Source: Streptomyces sp. ALI-76-A (lineage in GTDB: Bacteria; Actinomycetota; Actinomycetes; Streptomycetales; Streptomycetaceae). From it: a DNA stretch of 64,000 nucleotides. Every line of letters begins with the position of its first letter. Within the stretch, counting starts at the first letter, position 1. A program made the position numbers and the translations under genes. Positions 52,919 through 60,972 of this stretch are shown here, one piece after another. The notes beneath the pieces are model-generated. The model had not been told where the DNA came from. It worked only from the letters and a program-made list of their open reading frames with translations, and did not search any database. Where the stretch lies: assembly GCF_030287445.1 (NCBI RefSeq), contig NZ_JASVWB010000002.1, forward strand, positions 6,634,001 through 6,698,000, in the 5' to 3' direction.

Positions 52919-53745
52919 CACGCCGTGCCGTGGCCCGCGCGCTGGTGTACCTCTCGCTGATCGCCGCGACCCTGGTCGTGCTGCTCCCGCTCACGGTGGT
53001 CCTGCTGACCTCGTTCAAGACCTCTGAGGAGATGGCGGCCGGCGGCGGCGCGCTGAGCCTGCCCGACAACCCGTTCAACCTGAGCAACTACGTGGCCGCG
53101 TTCCAGGACGGCCGGATGCTCTCGGCGTTCGGCAACACCGCCGTGATCCTGGTGTTCTCCATCGGGGGCACGGTCCTGATCGGCTCGATGACGGCGTACG
53201 CCATCGACCGCTTCACGTTCCGCCTGAGGAAGCTGGTGGTCGCCCTCTTCCTGCTCGCCGCACTGGTCCCCAGCGTGACCACGCAGGTCGCGACCTTCCA
53301 GATCGTCAACAGCTTCGGGATGTTCGACTCGCTGTGGGCGCCCATCGCCCTCTACATGGGCACGGACATCGTCTCGATCTACATCTTCCTTCAGTTCGTA
53401 CGGTCCATCCCGGTCTCGCTGGACGAGGCGGCCCGTCTGGACGGCGCCAACGCGTTCACGATCTACCGCAAGGTCATCTTCCCCCTGCTCAAACCGGCGA
53501 TCGCGACGGTAGTGATCGTGAAGGGGATCACCGTCTACAACGACTTCTACATCCCGTTCCTCTACATGCCGTCCGAGGATCTTGGCGTGATCTCGACGTC
53601 GCTGTTCCGCTTCCGCGGCCCGTACGCGGCCCACTGGGAGACGATCTCGGCAGGAGCGGTCCTGGTGATCCTGCCGACCCTGATCGTCTTCCTCAGCCTG
53701 CAGAAATTCATCTACAACGGCTTCACGCGGGGCGCGACCAGATGA
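52915..53745 (+). CDS. CUT1 sugar ABC permease (MalG type)
   Basis: A 276-residue permease starting at ATG 52915, overlapping the previous stop. It has six spans; the EAA loop is LDEAARLDGANAFTIYRKVI; TSFKTSEEMAAGG after the first span and a C-terminal FIYNGFTRGATR match the MalG/UgpE class. It is last in the three-gene importer operon and convergent with the RNase D gene; no clear hairpin is visible in the 52-base gap. Confidence 0.9.
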   Translation: MTRRAVARALVYLSLIAATLVVLLPLTVVLLTSFKTSEEMAAGGGALSLPDNPFNLSNYVAAFQDGRMLSAFGNTAVILVFSIGGTVLIGSMTAYAIDRFTFRLRKLVVALFLLAALVPSVTTQVATFQIVNSFGMFDSLWAPIALYMGTDIVSIYIFLQFVRSIPVSLDEAARLDGANAFTIYRKVIFPLLKPAIATVVIVKGITVYNDFYIPFLYMPSEDLGVISTSLFRFRGPYAAHWETISAGAVLVILPTLIVFLSLQKFIYNGFTRGATR

Positions 53746-53797
53746 GCCGCCCGAGCCGCCCCGCGCCTCGCGGCCCCTCGGTGATCCGCACGGCCCG

Positions 53798-55078
53798 CTA
53801 GGCGGACAGCGCGGCCACCAGCACCGGCGTCACCTGCTCGACCTGCCACGGCCGGGCCCCGTACCCCGCGAGCGCGGCCCCCACCGACTCGGCGCCGACC
53901 ACGGGAGGCGGCTCCCAGCAGACCCTCCGCACGGTGTCCGGCGCGATCAGGTTCTCCTGCGGCATGTTCAGCTGCTCGGCCAGCGTGGACACCGCCGCCC
54001 GCGCCGCCGTCAGCCGGGCCGCGGCCTCCGGGTCCTTGTCGGCCCAGGCCCGCGGCGGCGGCGGCCCCGTCACCGCCTGTCCCGGCTGCGGCAGTTGGGC
54101 GTCGCTCAGCGCCTTCGCCCGGTCGACCGCCGCCTGCCACTGCTCCAGCTGGCGCCGGCCCATCCGATGCCCGAACCCGTTCAGCGCGGCGAGTGCCTGC
54201 ACGGTGGCCGGAACGGCGAGCGCCGCCTCGACGATGGCCGCGTCGGACAGCACCTTGCCCGGCGACACGTCCCGCCGCTGGGCGATCCGGTCCCGGGTCT
54301 GCCACAGCTCACGCACCACCGCGAGCTGCCGGCGGCGCCGCACCTTGTGCATGCCGGAGGTCCGCCGCCAGGGATCCTTGCGCGGCTCCGGCGGCGGGGC
54401 CGAGGCGATCGCGTCGAACTCCTGCTGCGCCCACTCCAGCTTGCCCTGCCGGTCCAGCTCCTTCTCCAGCGCGTCCCGCAGGTCGACGAGGAGCTCCACG
54501 TCCAGTGCCGCGTAGCGCAGCCAGGGCTCGGGCAGCGGCCGGGTCGACCAGTCGACGGCCGAGTGCCCCTTCTCCAGGACGAAGCCCAGCACGCCCTCGA
54601 CCATCGCGCCGAGGCCCACCCGGGGGAACCCGGCGAGCCGGCCGGCCAGCTCGGTGTCGAACAGTCGCGTGGGGACCATGCCTATCTCCCGCAGGCAGGG
54701 CAGGTCCTGGGTGGCGGCGTGCAGCACCCACTCGACGCCGGACAGCGCCTCACCGAGCCCCGACAGGTCGGGGCAGGCCACGGGGTCGATCAGCGCGCTG
54801 CCCGCGCCCTCGCGGCGCAGCTGCACCAGATAGGCGCGCTGTCCGTAGCGGTAGCCGGACGCCCGCTCGGCGTCGACGGCCACGGGGCCGGAGCCGGCGG
54901 CGAACGCGGCGATCACCCCGGCGAGCGACTCGTCGTCGGCGATCACGGGCGGAATGCCCTCGCGGGGCTCCAGTAGAGGGATCGGCGCCTCCGTCACAGC
55001 AGATCCGCCGTCGTCCGGAGGAGCGCCTCCGGTGGTTCGCAGTGAAACGTCTGCTGCGGTCTCTTGGGCGTCGGTCAC
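53798..55078 (-). CDS. rnd: Ribonuclease D (DEDDy 3'-5' exonuclease with HRDC domain)
   Basis: A 426-residue protein trimming 3' ends of tRNA and other stable RNA precursors. After an acidic, disordered N-terminus of about 45 residues the exonuclease core shows Asp69 and Glu71 (VAVDAERASG), HAATQDL with the third acidic residue and YAALDVELL, the DEDDy tyrosine motif. An HRDC-type helical domain follows at about 240-320 (ELWQTRDRIAQRRDVSPGKVLSD), plus a C-terminal extension with a Pro-rich linker. It starts just upstream of a strong palindrome that ends the preceding transcript, so it has its own promoter. Confidence 0.92.
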   Translation of the reverse strand: MTDAQETAADVSLRTTGGAPPDDGGSAVTEAPIPLLEPREGIPPVIADDESLAGVIAAFAAGSGPVAVDAERASGYRYGQRAYLVQLRREGAGSALIDPVACPDLSGLGEALSGVEWVLHAATQDLPCLREIGMVPTRLFDTELAGRLAGFPRVGLGAMVEGVLGFVLEKGHSAVDWSTRPLPEPWLRYAALDVELLVDLRDALEKELDRQGKLEWAQQEFDAIASAPPPEPRKDPWRRTSGMHKVRRRRQLAVVRELWQTRDRIAQRRDVSPGKVLSDAAIVEAALAVPATVQALAALNGFGHRMGRRQLEQWQAAVDRAKALSDAQLPQPGQAVTGPPPPRAWADKDPEAAARLTAARAAVSTLAEQLNMPQENLIAPDTVRRVCWEPPPVVGAESVGAALAGYGARPWQVEQVTPVLVAALSA

Positions 55079-55104
55079 ATGTCAAGGGTATCCGTGTATG
55101 GACA

Positions 55105-55138
55105 GCGCCTGCCGACGGAACGTTCCGTCGGCAGGCGC
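55105..55138 (-). terminator. 34-bp perfect palindrome
   Basis: 55105-55121 and 55122-55138 are exact reverse complements. The site lies after the response-regulator stop (55245) in the direction of transcription and before the RNase D gene. Confidence 0.8.
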
Positions 55139-55244
55139 CTGGGGGTCGTAAACCAGTCAGCTCGGTGAAAGATCCGGTTCACGGCGGGGGATGCGCGCAC
55201 GCGGATCAGCGGGCGATCCGGTTCGCGTCTGTGAAGGGCGAGGG

Positions 55245-55907
55245 TCAGTGGATGATCCCGGTACGCAGGGCCACCGCGACCATTCCGGCGCGGTCGCCCG
55301 TGCCGAGCTTGCGGGCGATACGGGCGAGGTGGCTCTTGACGGTCAGTGCGGACAGGCCCATCGAGACGCCGATCGCCTTGTTGGACTGGCCTTCCGCGAC
55401 CAGTCTCAGCACCTCGACCTCACGGCCGGACAGTTCGCGGTAGCCGCCCGGGTGACTCGGGGCACCCGGGGGGCGGCGGTGCATACGGGCGGCGGCGGCG
55501 CCGATGGGGGCGGCACCCGGTCTGGTGGGGAGCCCGAGGTTGGTACGGGTGCCGGTGACGACGTAGCCCTTGACTCCGCCCGCGAGCGCGTTGCGCACGG
55601 CGCCGATGTCGTCGGCGGCGGACAGGGCGAGCCCGTTGGGCCAGCCCGCGGCGCGGGTCTCGGACAGGAGGGTGAGGCCGGAGCCGTCGGGCAGGTGGAC
55701 GTCGGCGACACAGATGTCGCGGGGGTTGCCGATGCGGGGACGAGCCTCCGCGACGGACGAGGCCTCGATCACGTCGCGCACACCGAGCGCCCACAGGTGA
55801 CGGGTGACGGTGGAGCGGACGCGGGGGTCGGCCACGACCACCATGGCGGTCGGCTTGTTCGGGCGGTAGGCGACCAGGCTTGCGGGCTGCTCGAGGAGAA
55901 CGGACAC
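55245..55907 (-). CDS. NarL/LuxR-family response regulator
   Basis: GTG 55907 directly follows CAGGAGGCCTG; longer readings upstream lack a site. The 220 residues have a receiver domain with Asp27 (VVVADP), the phosphoacceptor position Asp69 (CVADVHLPDGSG) and Lys in GVKGYVV. A variable Pro/Arg linker (about 125-150) leads to a LuxR HTH (YRELSGREVEVLRLVAEGQSNKAIG, LSALTVKSHLARIARKLG). No histidine kinase gene is adjacent, so it is an orphan regulator. The gene order RNase D - regulator - DUF3000 - hemE appears conserved in Streptomyces from memory. Its targets are unknown. Confidence 0.88.
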   Translation of the reverse strand: MSVLLEQPASLVAYRPNKPTAMVVVADPRVRSTVTRHLWALGVRDVIEASSVAEARPRIGNPRDICVADVHLPDGSGLTLLSETRAAGWPNGLALSAADDIGAVRNALAGGVKGYVVTGTRTNLGLPTRPGAAPIGAAAARMHRRPPGAPSHPGGYRELSGREVEVLRLVAEGQSNKAIGVSMGLSALTVKSHLARIARKLGTGDRAGMVAVALRTGIIH

Positions 55908-56093
55908 CAGGCCTCCTGGGTGGGGGACGGGGCCGGCTTGTGGGGAGCAAGCCGGGACGAACCGTACTGTCAAGGTCACAGTCGTCTTCGGCATCAAACC
56001 CGTCCGCCTTTAGAGAATGATCACGATCTAGTGAGTAACAATCCGTGCAATTCGGACACGCGATCGATCACCCGAAGATCGAACGGTTTCGTC

Positions 56094-56133
56094 CTTTGTC
56101 GATAAGCGGCCGAAAGTGGCCGTATCGACAAAG
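56094..56133. terminator. Hairpin between DUF3000 gene and response regulator
   Basis: CTTTGTCGATA (56094-56104) pairs perfectly with TATCGACAAAG (56123-56133); GGCC pairs further inside (56108-56111 with 56118-56121). It lies 59 bases after the DUF3000 stop on the minus strand. Confidence 0.75.
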
Positions 56134-56191
56134 TGACGGACCGTCGTGAAGGGCGGAAGAAGCCGCCGCGGACAGCGAAGGCAGGGGGTGC

Positions 56192-56869
56192 TCAGCGGGC
56201 CTGCGGGTCCCGGCGCTGCGGCAGGGTCACCACCGACGCGTCGCCCGGACCGGCCGGCGGCAGGCCCGCGACCTGGGCCAGCAGATCGCACCAGGACGCC
56301 AGGTGCGCCCCGGTGTCCGGGACACCGCCCAGTCCCTCGCGGGGCGTCCAGGAGGCCCGGATCTCGATCTGCGAGGCGGCCGGACGCTCGGACAGCCCGC
56401 CGAAGTAGTGGGAGCTCGCCCGCGTGACCGTGCCGCTCGGCTCGCCGCACGCCAGCCCCCGCGCGGTCAGCGCTCCGGTGAGCCAGGACCAGCAGACGTC
56501 GGGCAGCAGCGGATCGGCGGCCATCTCGGGCTCCAGCTCCGCGCGCACCAGCGTCACCAGCCGGAAGGTGCCCCGCCAGGCGTCGTGCCCGGCCGGATCG
56601 TGCAGCAGCACCAGCCGGCCGTCGGCCAGGTCCTGGTCGCCGTCGACGACCGCGGCCTCCAGCGCGTACGCGTACGGAGCCAGCCGCTGCGGCGCCGGGG
56701 TCGGCTCCACCTCGATCTGCGGTCGCAGCCGCGCCGCTCTCAGCGCCTCCACGGCGGCCCGGAAGGGCGGGGGAGCCGACCTGCTCGGATGCCCCATGTC
56801 CTCCTCGGTGTCCTTCGCGTCGTCCATTCCGCCAGCGCCGTCCGACAGTCGTCCCTGAGCCGCAGCCAT
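56192..56869 (-). CDS. DUF3000 family protein
   Basis: A 225-residue soluble protein if translated from ATG 56869, where the ribosome site is weak. An in-frame ATG at the MGHPSRS position has GAGGAGGAC just upstream and would give about 201 residues; the choice is uncertain. The conserved part begins PPPFRAAVEALRAARLRPQIEVE and includes LAPYAYALEA, GRLVLLHDPAGHDAWRGTFRLVT, CWSWLTGAL and SWTPRE. DUF3000 is an actinobacterial family with no known biochemical role. It is divergent from hemE, with which it shares the 140-base intergenic region. Confidence 0.85.
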   Translation of the reverse strand: MAAAQGRLSDGAGGMDDAKDTEEDMGHPSRSAPPPFRAAVEALRAARLRPQIEVEPTPAPQRLAPYAYALEAAVVDGDQDLADGRLVLLHDPAGHDAWRGTFRLVTLVRAELEPEMAADPLLPDVCWSWLTGALTARGLACGEPSGTVTRASSHYFGGLSERPAASQIEIRASWTPREGLGGVPDTGAHLASWCDLLAQVAGLPPAGPGDASVVTLPQRRDPQAR

Positions 56870-57009
56870 GCGGGGAAGGTTAAGGGGAACGGGGGCCTCG
56901 TGCAGGGAGGGACACCCTGTTGCCCCGGGTCGGGCTCGCCGCGGGGCCCCGGCGCCGACGGCCACCCACCCGGCCCGGCCGCCGTGCGTGCCGTGCGAGA
57001 CTTGCCGTC

Positions 57010-58077
57010 GTGAGTGCCAACGACCGCCCCTCGGGCAAGCAGCCGACCGCCACGTACGACTCCGCCTTCCTCAAGGCATGCAGGCGTGAGCCCGTGCCGC
57101 ACACCCCCGTGTGGTTCATGCGGCAGGCCGGGCGCTCACTGCCGGAGTACCGCAAGGTCCGCGAGGGCATCCCGATGCTCGAGTCCTGCATGCGGCCCGA
57201 ACTGGTCACCGAGATCACCCTCCAGCCGGTGCGCCGGCACAACGTGGACGCCGCGATCTACTTCAGCGACATCGTCGTCCCGCTCAAGGCCATCGGCATC
57301 GACCTCGACATCAAGCCCGGCGTCGGCCCGGTCGTCGAGAGCCCGATCCGCACCCGCGCCGACCTCGACCGGCTGCGTGACCTGACCCCGGAGGACGTCT
57401 CCTACGTCACCGAGGCCATCGGCCTGCTGACCCGGGAACTCGGCCCGACCCCGCTCATCGGCTTCGCCGGCGCGCCCTTCACCCTCGCGAGCTACCTGGT
57501 CGAGGGCGGCCCGTCCCGCACCTACGAGAACGCCAAGGCGATCATGTACGGCGACCCCGAGCTGTGGGCCGACCTGCTCGACCGTCTCGCCGACATCACG
57601 GCCGCGTTCCTCAAGGTGCAGATCGAGGCCGGCGCCTCCGCCGTCCAGCTGTTCGACTCCTGGGTCGGCGCCCTCGCTCCGGCCGACTACCGGCGCTCCG
57701 TCATGCCCGCCTCCGCCAAGGTGTTCCGGGCCGTCGCGGAGTACGGCGTGCCGCGCATCCACTTCGGGGTCGGCACCGGCGAACTGCTCACGCTCATGGG
57801 CGAGGCCGGCGCGGACGTCGTCGGCGTCGACTGGCGGGTCCCGCTGGACGAGGCCGCCCGTCGGGTCGGCCCCGGCAAGGCGCTCCAGGGCAACCTCGAC
57901 CCGACCGTGCTGTTCTCCTCCACCGAGGCCGTCGAGACCAGGACCCGGGAGGTCCTCGACGCCGCCGCGGGCCTGGAGGGCCACATCTTCAACCTCGGGC
58001 ACGGCGTCATGCCGGCCACCGACCCGGACGCGCTGACCCGGCTCGTGGAGCACGTCCACACGCACACCGCGCGCTGA
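57010..58077 (+). CDS. hemE: Uroporphyrinogen decarboxylase
   Basis: A 355-residue enzyme converting uroporphyrinogen III to coproporphyrinogen III in heme synthesis. Motifs are [16 protein letters not shown] near the N-terminus (substrate-binding arginines), [28 protein letters not shown] and the C-terminal [12 protein letters not shown] 57010 has no ribosome site; GAGACT 7 bases upstream could be a -10 of a leaderless transcript. It belongs with cgoX and hemQ about 4 kb downstream in the same direction, which mark the coproporphyrin-dependent branch. Convergent with the rhomboid gene. Confidence 0.96.
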   Translation: MSANDRPSGKQPTATYDSAFLKACRREPVPHTPVWFMRQAGRSLPEYRKVREGIPMLESCMRPELVTEITLQPVRRHNVDAAIYFSDIVVPLKAIGIDLDIKPGVGPVVESPIRTRADLDRLRDLTPEDVSYVTEAIGLLTRELGPTPLIGFAGAPFTLASYLVEGGPSRTYENAKAIMYGDPELWADLLDRLADITAAFLKVQIEAGASAVQLFDSWVGALAPADYRRSVMPASAKVFRAVAEYGVPRIHFGVGTGELLTLMGEAGADVVGVDWRVPLDEAARRVGPGKALQGNLDPTVLFSSTEAVETRTREVLDAAAGLEGHIFNLGHGVMPATDPDALTRLVEHVHTHTAR

Positions 58078-58103
58078 CCCGGGCGGCCGTTTCCCTTCCC
58101 CGC

Positions 58104-58922
58104 TCACCGGACGTGCCGCGCGCGCCTGCCGAACAGCAGGCCGCGCGGCTCCGGCGGCGGAGGCGTGCCCGGCTTGAGCGGCCAGGCCAGCAGCATGCCC
58201 GCGAGGAAGCCGACGATGTGCGCCGCGTACGCCACCGTGCCGGCGGCGGACACGCCCTCGCCGGACGAGTACAGCGCCTGGAGCACGAACCAGAAGCCCA
58301 GCACCAGCCAGGCCGGCAGCCTGAGCGGCAGGAAGACCAGGAACGGCACGAGCACCCACACCCTGGCCTTCGGGTACAGCACCAGGTAGGCGCCCAGGAC
58401 GCCCGCGATGGCCCCGGACGCGCCGATCAGGGGGTCGCCCGAGTCGGCGTTCAGGAGCGCGAACCCGTAGGACGCCGCGTAGCCGCAGACCAGGTAGAAC
58501 AGCGCGAACCGCACGTGCCCCATGCGGTCCTCGATGTTGTTGCCGAAGATCATCAGGAACAGCATGTTGCCCAGCAGGTGCAGCCAGCCGCCGTGCAGGA
58601 ACATCGCGGTGAGGACGGACAGTTCGGGCGACTTGTCGTAGCCCGGCGGGCCGACCACACAGCCCGGTCCCTGCGCGCCCACCCCGACGTCGCCCGTGGG
58701 CACGAGCCGCGGCATCCGATGGTGGATCAACTCCTGCGGCACCGCCGCGTACTGGTCCAGGAACGCCTGGAGATGGCACAGCTGGGCCAGGCTGCTGTCG
58801 CCCGCCACGGAACCGGACAGTCCGGGCATGAACAGGAACACGAGGACGTTCACGCCGACCAGCGCGTAGGTCACCACGGGGGTGCGGCGCGCGGGATTCA
58901 CGTCATGGACGGGGATGACCAC
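58104..58922 (-). CDS. Rhomboid-family intramembrane serine protease
   Basis: A 272-residue membrane protein with six or more hydrophobic segments. The catalytic Ser is in IGASGAIAGVLG and the His in YAAHIVGFLAG; HGGWLHLLGNMLFL is the family's conserved first part. It cleaves membrane-anchored substrates within or near the membrane. A long loop between the first and second spans (about 40-100, with QLCHLQAFLDQYAAVPQELI) matches actinobacterial members. The start is taken as GTG 58922; its ribosome site is weak and a start a few codons later is possible. Substrate unknown. Confidence 0.88.
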   Translation of the reverse strand: MVIPVHDVNPARRTPVVTYALVGVNVLVFLFMPGLSGSVAGDSSLAQLCHLQAFLDQYAAVPQELIHHRMPRLVPTGDVGVGAQGPGCVVGPPGYDKSPELSVLTAMFLHGGWLHLLGNMLFLMIFGNNIEDRMGHVRFALFYLVCGYAASYGFALLNADSGDPLIGASGAIAGVLGAYLVLYPKARVWVLVPFLVFLPLRLPAWLVLGFWFVLQALYSSGEGVSAAGTVAYAAHIVGFLAGMLLAWPLKPGTPPPPEPRGLLFGRRARHVR

Positions 58923-59047
58923 ACGGTAGATGTGCCCGCGATCCGGGCGGCGAATCGGTGAACGCCGTCGTCAGCCCGTGCGTATGTCTCCTCAACCGCC
59001 CGCGGCACGGGGAAGGCGGGTCGCGGGGACGACGTGAGGAACAGGCG

Positions 59048-59374
59048 ATGAACGACCGAGTTACTCCTCCTATGCATGCTCTGCCCGACGGTGAAGCCGA
59101 GATCTCGCTGGTCCTGCGGCTGCCCTGGGAGGACGTGGCGCGGCTGGGCCAGGAGGCCGGACGGCTGGCCTCGCAGATGCAGCGGCCGGTGACGCTGGAC
59201 GAGGCGGTGAGCCACCGGCTGCGGTCCGCGCGGCCCGCCGCGCACGCGAAGCCGGCGGGGGAGCAGCCGCCGCCGGTGACGATGACGAGCAGCGCCTCGG
59301 TGTCGTCGCTGCCGCCGCGGCCCCCGGCGGACCAGGCGCGGCAGGCCATCGAGAGGATCAACGGGACGGCTTAG
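59048..59374 (+). CDS. Hypothetical actinobacterial protein
   Basis: A 108-residue soluble protein from ATG 59048, with GAGGAACAGG upstream. The first half (AEISLVLRLPWEDVARLGQE, ASQMQRPVTLDEAVSHRL) looks like a small folded alpha/beta unit resembling a short regulatory or antitoxin-like domain, and the second half is Pro/Ser-rich and likely disordered. I do not recognise a family. It is divergent from the rhomboid gene, and its stop is followed by the convergent flavoprotein gene. Confidence 0.7.
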   Translation: MNDRVTPPMHALPDGEAEISLVLRLPWEDVARLGQEAGRLASQMQRPVTLDEAVSHRLRSARPAAHAKPAGEQPPPVTMTSSASVSSLPPRPPADQARQAIERINGTA

Positions 59375-59471
59375 CGCCGGCAGACGGGAGCGCGAGGCGG
59401 ACCGCGGGGCCCTTGCGACCGGTCGCGTCCACGCGGCGGGGAGCCGCACACCGCTACCGCCCCGCGCCTGG

Positions 59472-60869
59472 TCAGTCCGGCTGTTCCACTGCTTTCGCGG
59501 CCTTCCTGGCGGCCACCAGCACCGGGTCCCACACGGGGGAGAACGGGGGCGCGTAGCCCAGGTCCAGGGCTGTCATCTGCTCGACCGTCATCCCGGCCGT
59601 CAGGGCCACGGCGGCGACGTCGACACGCTTGGCCGCGCCCTCGCGGCCCACGATCTGCACGCCGAGCAGCCGCCCCGTGCGGCGCTCGGCGAGCATCTTC
59701 ACCGTCATGGTGGAGGCGTTCGGGTAGTAGCCCGCGCGGCTGGTGGACTCGATGGTGACGGCTTCGAAGCGCAGGCCGACCCGGTGGGCGTCCTTCTCCC
59801 GCAGCCCCGTGCGGGCGATCTCCAGGTCGCACACCTTGCTGACGGCCGTGCCGACCACGCCAGGGAAGGTGGCGTAGCCGCCGCCGACGTTCGTGCCGAT
59901 GATCTGGCCGTGCTTGTTGGCGTGCGTACCGAGGGCGATGTGCCGGTCCTGGCCGGAGACCAGGTCGAGGACCTCCACACAGTCACCGCCGGCCCAGATG
60001 TTCTCGTGCCCGCGCACCCGCATCGCCAGGTCCGTCGACAGGCCGCCGTGGGCGCCCAGGGGCAGCCCCGCCGCCGACGCGAGCGCGGTGTCCGGGCGTA
60101 CACCGATGCCGAGCACCACCACGTCCGCCGGATACTCGGCGTCCTGGGTGACCACCGCCCGCACGCGGCCGTCGTCGCCGGTGAGCAGTTCGGTCACCTC
60201 GGCGTCGTTCACCATGGTGATGCCCAGGCCCTCCATGGCCTCGTGCACCAGCCGGCCCATGTCCGGGTCGAGCGTCGACATCGGTTCCCTGCCCCGGTTG
60301 ACGACCGTCACCTCGTAGCCGCGTTTGATGAGCGCCTCGGCCATCTCGACACCGATGTAGCCCGCGCCGACCACCACCGCGCGGCGGCCCCGGGTGTCCG
60401 CCAGCGTGTCCAGGAGCGCCTGGCCGTCGTCGAGCGTCTGCACGCCGTGCACACCGGGCGCGTCGACGCCCGGCAGGTCCGGACGGACCGGGCGGGCACC
60501 GGTCGCGATCACCAGGTGGTCGTACGGCGTCCAGGACTCGGCGCCGGAATCGAGCGCACGCGCGCGTACCCGCGCCCCGGCCACGTCGATCTGCGTGACC
60601 TCGGTGCGCATCCGCAGGTCGATGCCGCGGGCCCGGTGCTCCTCGGGCGTACGGGCGATCAGCTCGTCCGGTCCGGAGACGTCACCGCCCACCCAGTACG
60701 GGATGCCGCAGGCCGAGTACGAGGCGAAGTGACTCCGCTCGAACGCCACGATCTCCAGCTCGTCGGGGCCCTTCAGCCGGCGCGCCTGCGACGCCGCGGA
60801 CATTCCCGCGGCGTCGCCGCCGACCACGACCAGACGCTCCGCCCCACGCTTCCCACGGCTCATGCTCAT
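59472..60869 (-). CDS. CoA-disulfide reductase-like FAD-dependent oxidoreductase
   Basis: A 465-residue pyridine-nucleotide-disulfide oxidoreductase with FAD motif VVVGGDAAGMSAASQAR, the single redox Cys54 in YSACGIPYWVGG, NAD(P)H motif VVVGAGYIGVEMAEAL, and GIGVRPDT followed by IWAGGDCVEV. The single-cysteine SxxCGIPYW arrangement is that of CoA-disulfide reductases and NADH oxidases (Nox/CoADR) rather than mercuric or glutathione reductases. The C-terminal dimerisation domain includes GYAPPFSPVWDPV. It may keep CoA or another thiol reduced; Streptomyces mainly uses mycothiol, so the true substrate is open. Confidence 0.88.
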   Translation of the reverse strand: MSMSRGKRGAERLVVVGGDAAGMSAASQARRLKGPDELEIVAFERSHFASYSACGIPYWVGGDVSGPDELIARTPEEHRARGIDLRMRTEVTQIDVAGARVRARALDSGAESWTPYDHLVIATGARPVRPDLPGVDAPGVHGVQTLDDGQALLDTLADTRGRRAVVVGAGYIGVEMAEALIKRGYEVTVVNRGREPMSTLDPDMGRLVHEAMEGLGITMVNDAEVTELLTGDDGRVRAVVTQDAEYPADVVVLGIGVRPDTALASAAGLPLGAHGGLSTDLAMRVRGHENIWAGGDCVEVLDLVSGQDRHIALGTHANKHGQIIGTNVGGGYATFPGVVGTAVSKVCDLEIARTGLREKDAHRVGLRFEAVTIESTSRAGYYPNASTMTVKMLAERRTGRLLGVQIVGREGAAKRVDVAAVALTAGMTVEQMTALDLGYAPPFSPVWDPVLVAARKAAKAVEQPD

Positions 60870-60930
60870 GCGAACACGCTACGTGGGGGCCGCCTTTCGG
60901 TTCCGGGCGGGCAGCGTCCCGTCGAAGGGT

Positions 60931-60970
60931 GTTCAGCGCCCCGCCGGTGGGTTCAGCGCCCCGCCGATGG
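60931..60970. repeat. 20-bp tandem repeat, two copies
   Basis: 60931-60950 and 60951-60970 share 19 of 20 bases, and a partial third copy (GCTCAG) runs into the end of the DUF4349 gene. It lies in the gap between the two minus-strand genes. Confidence 0.85.
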
Positions 60971-60972
60971 GC

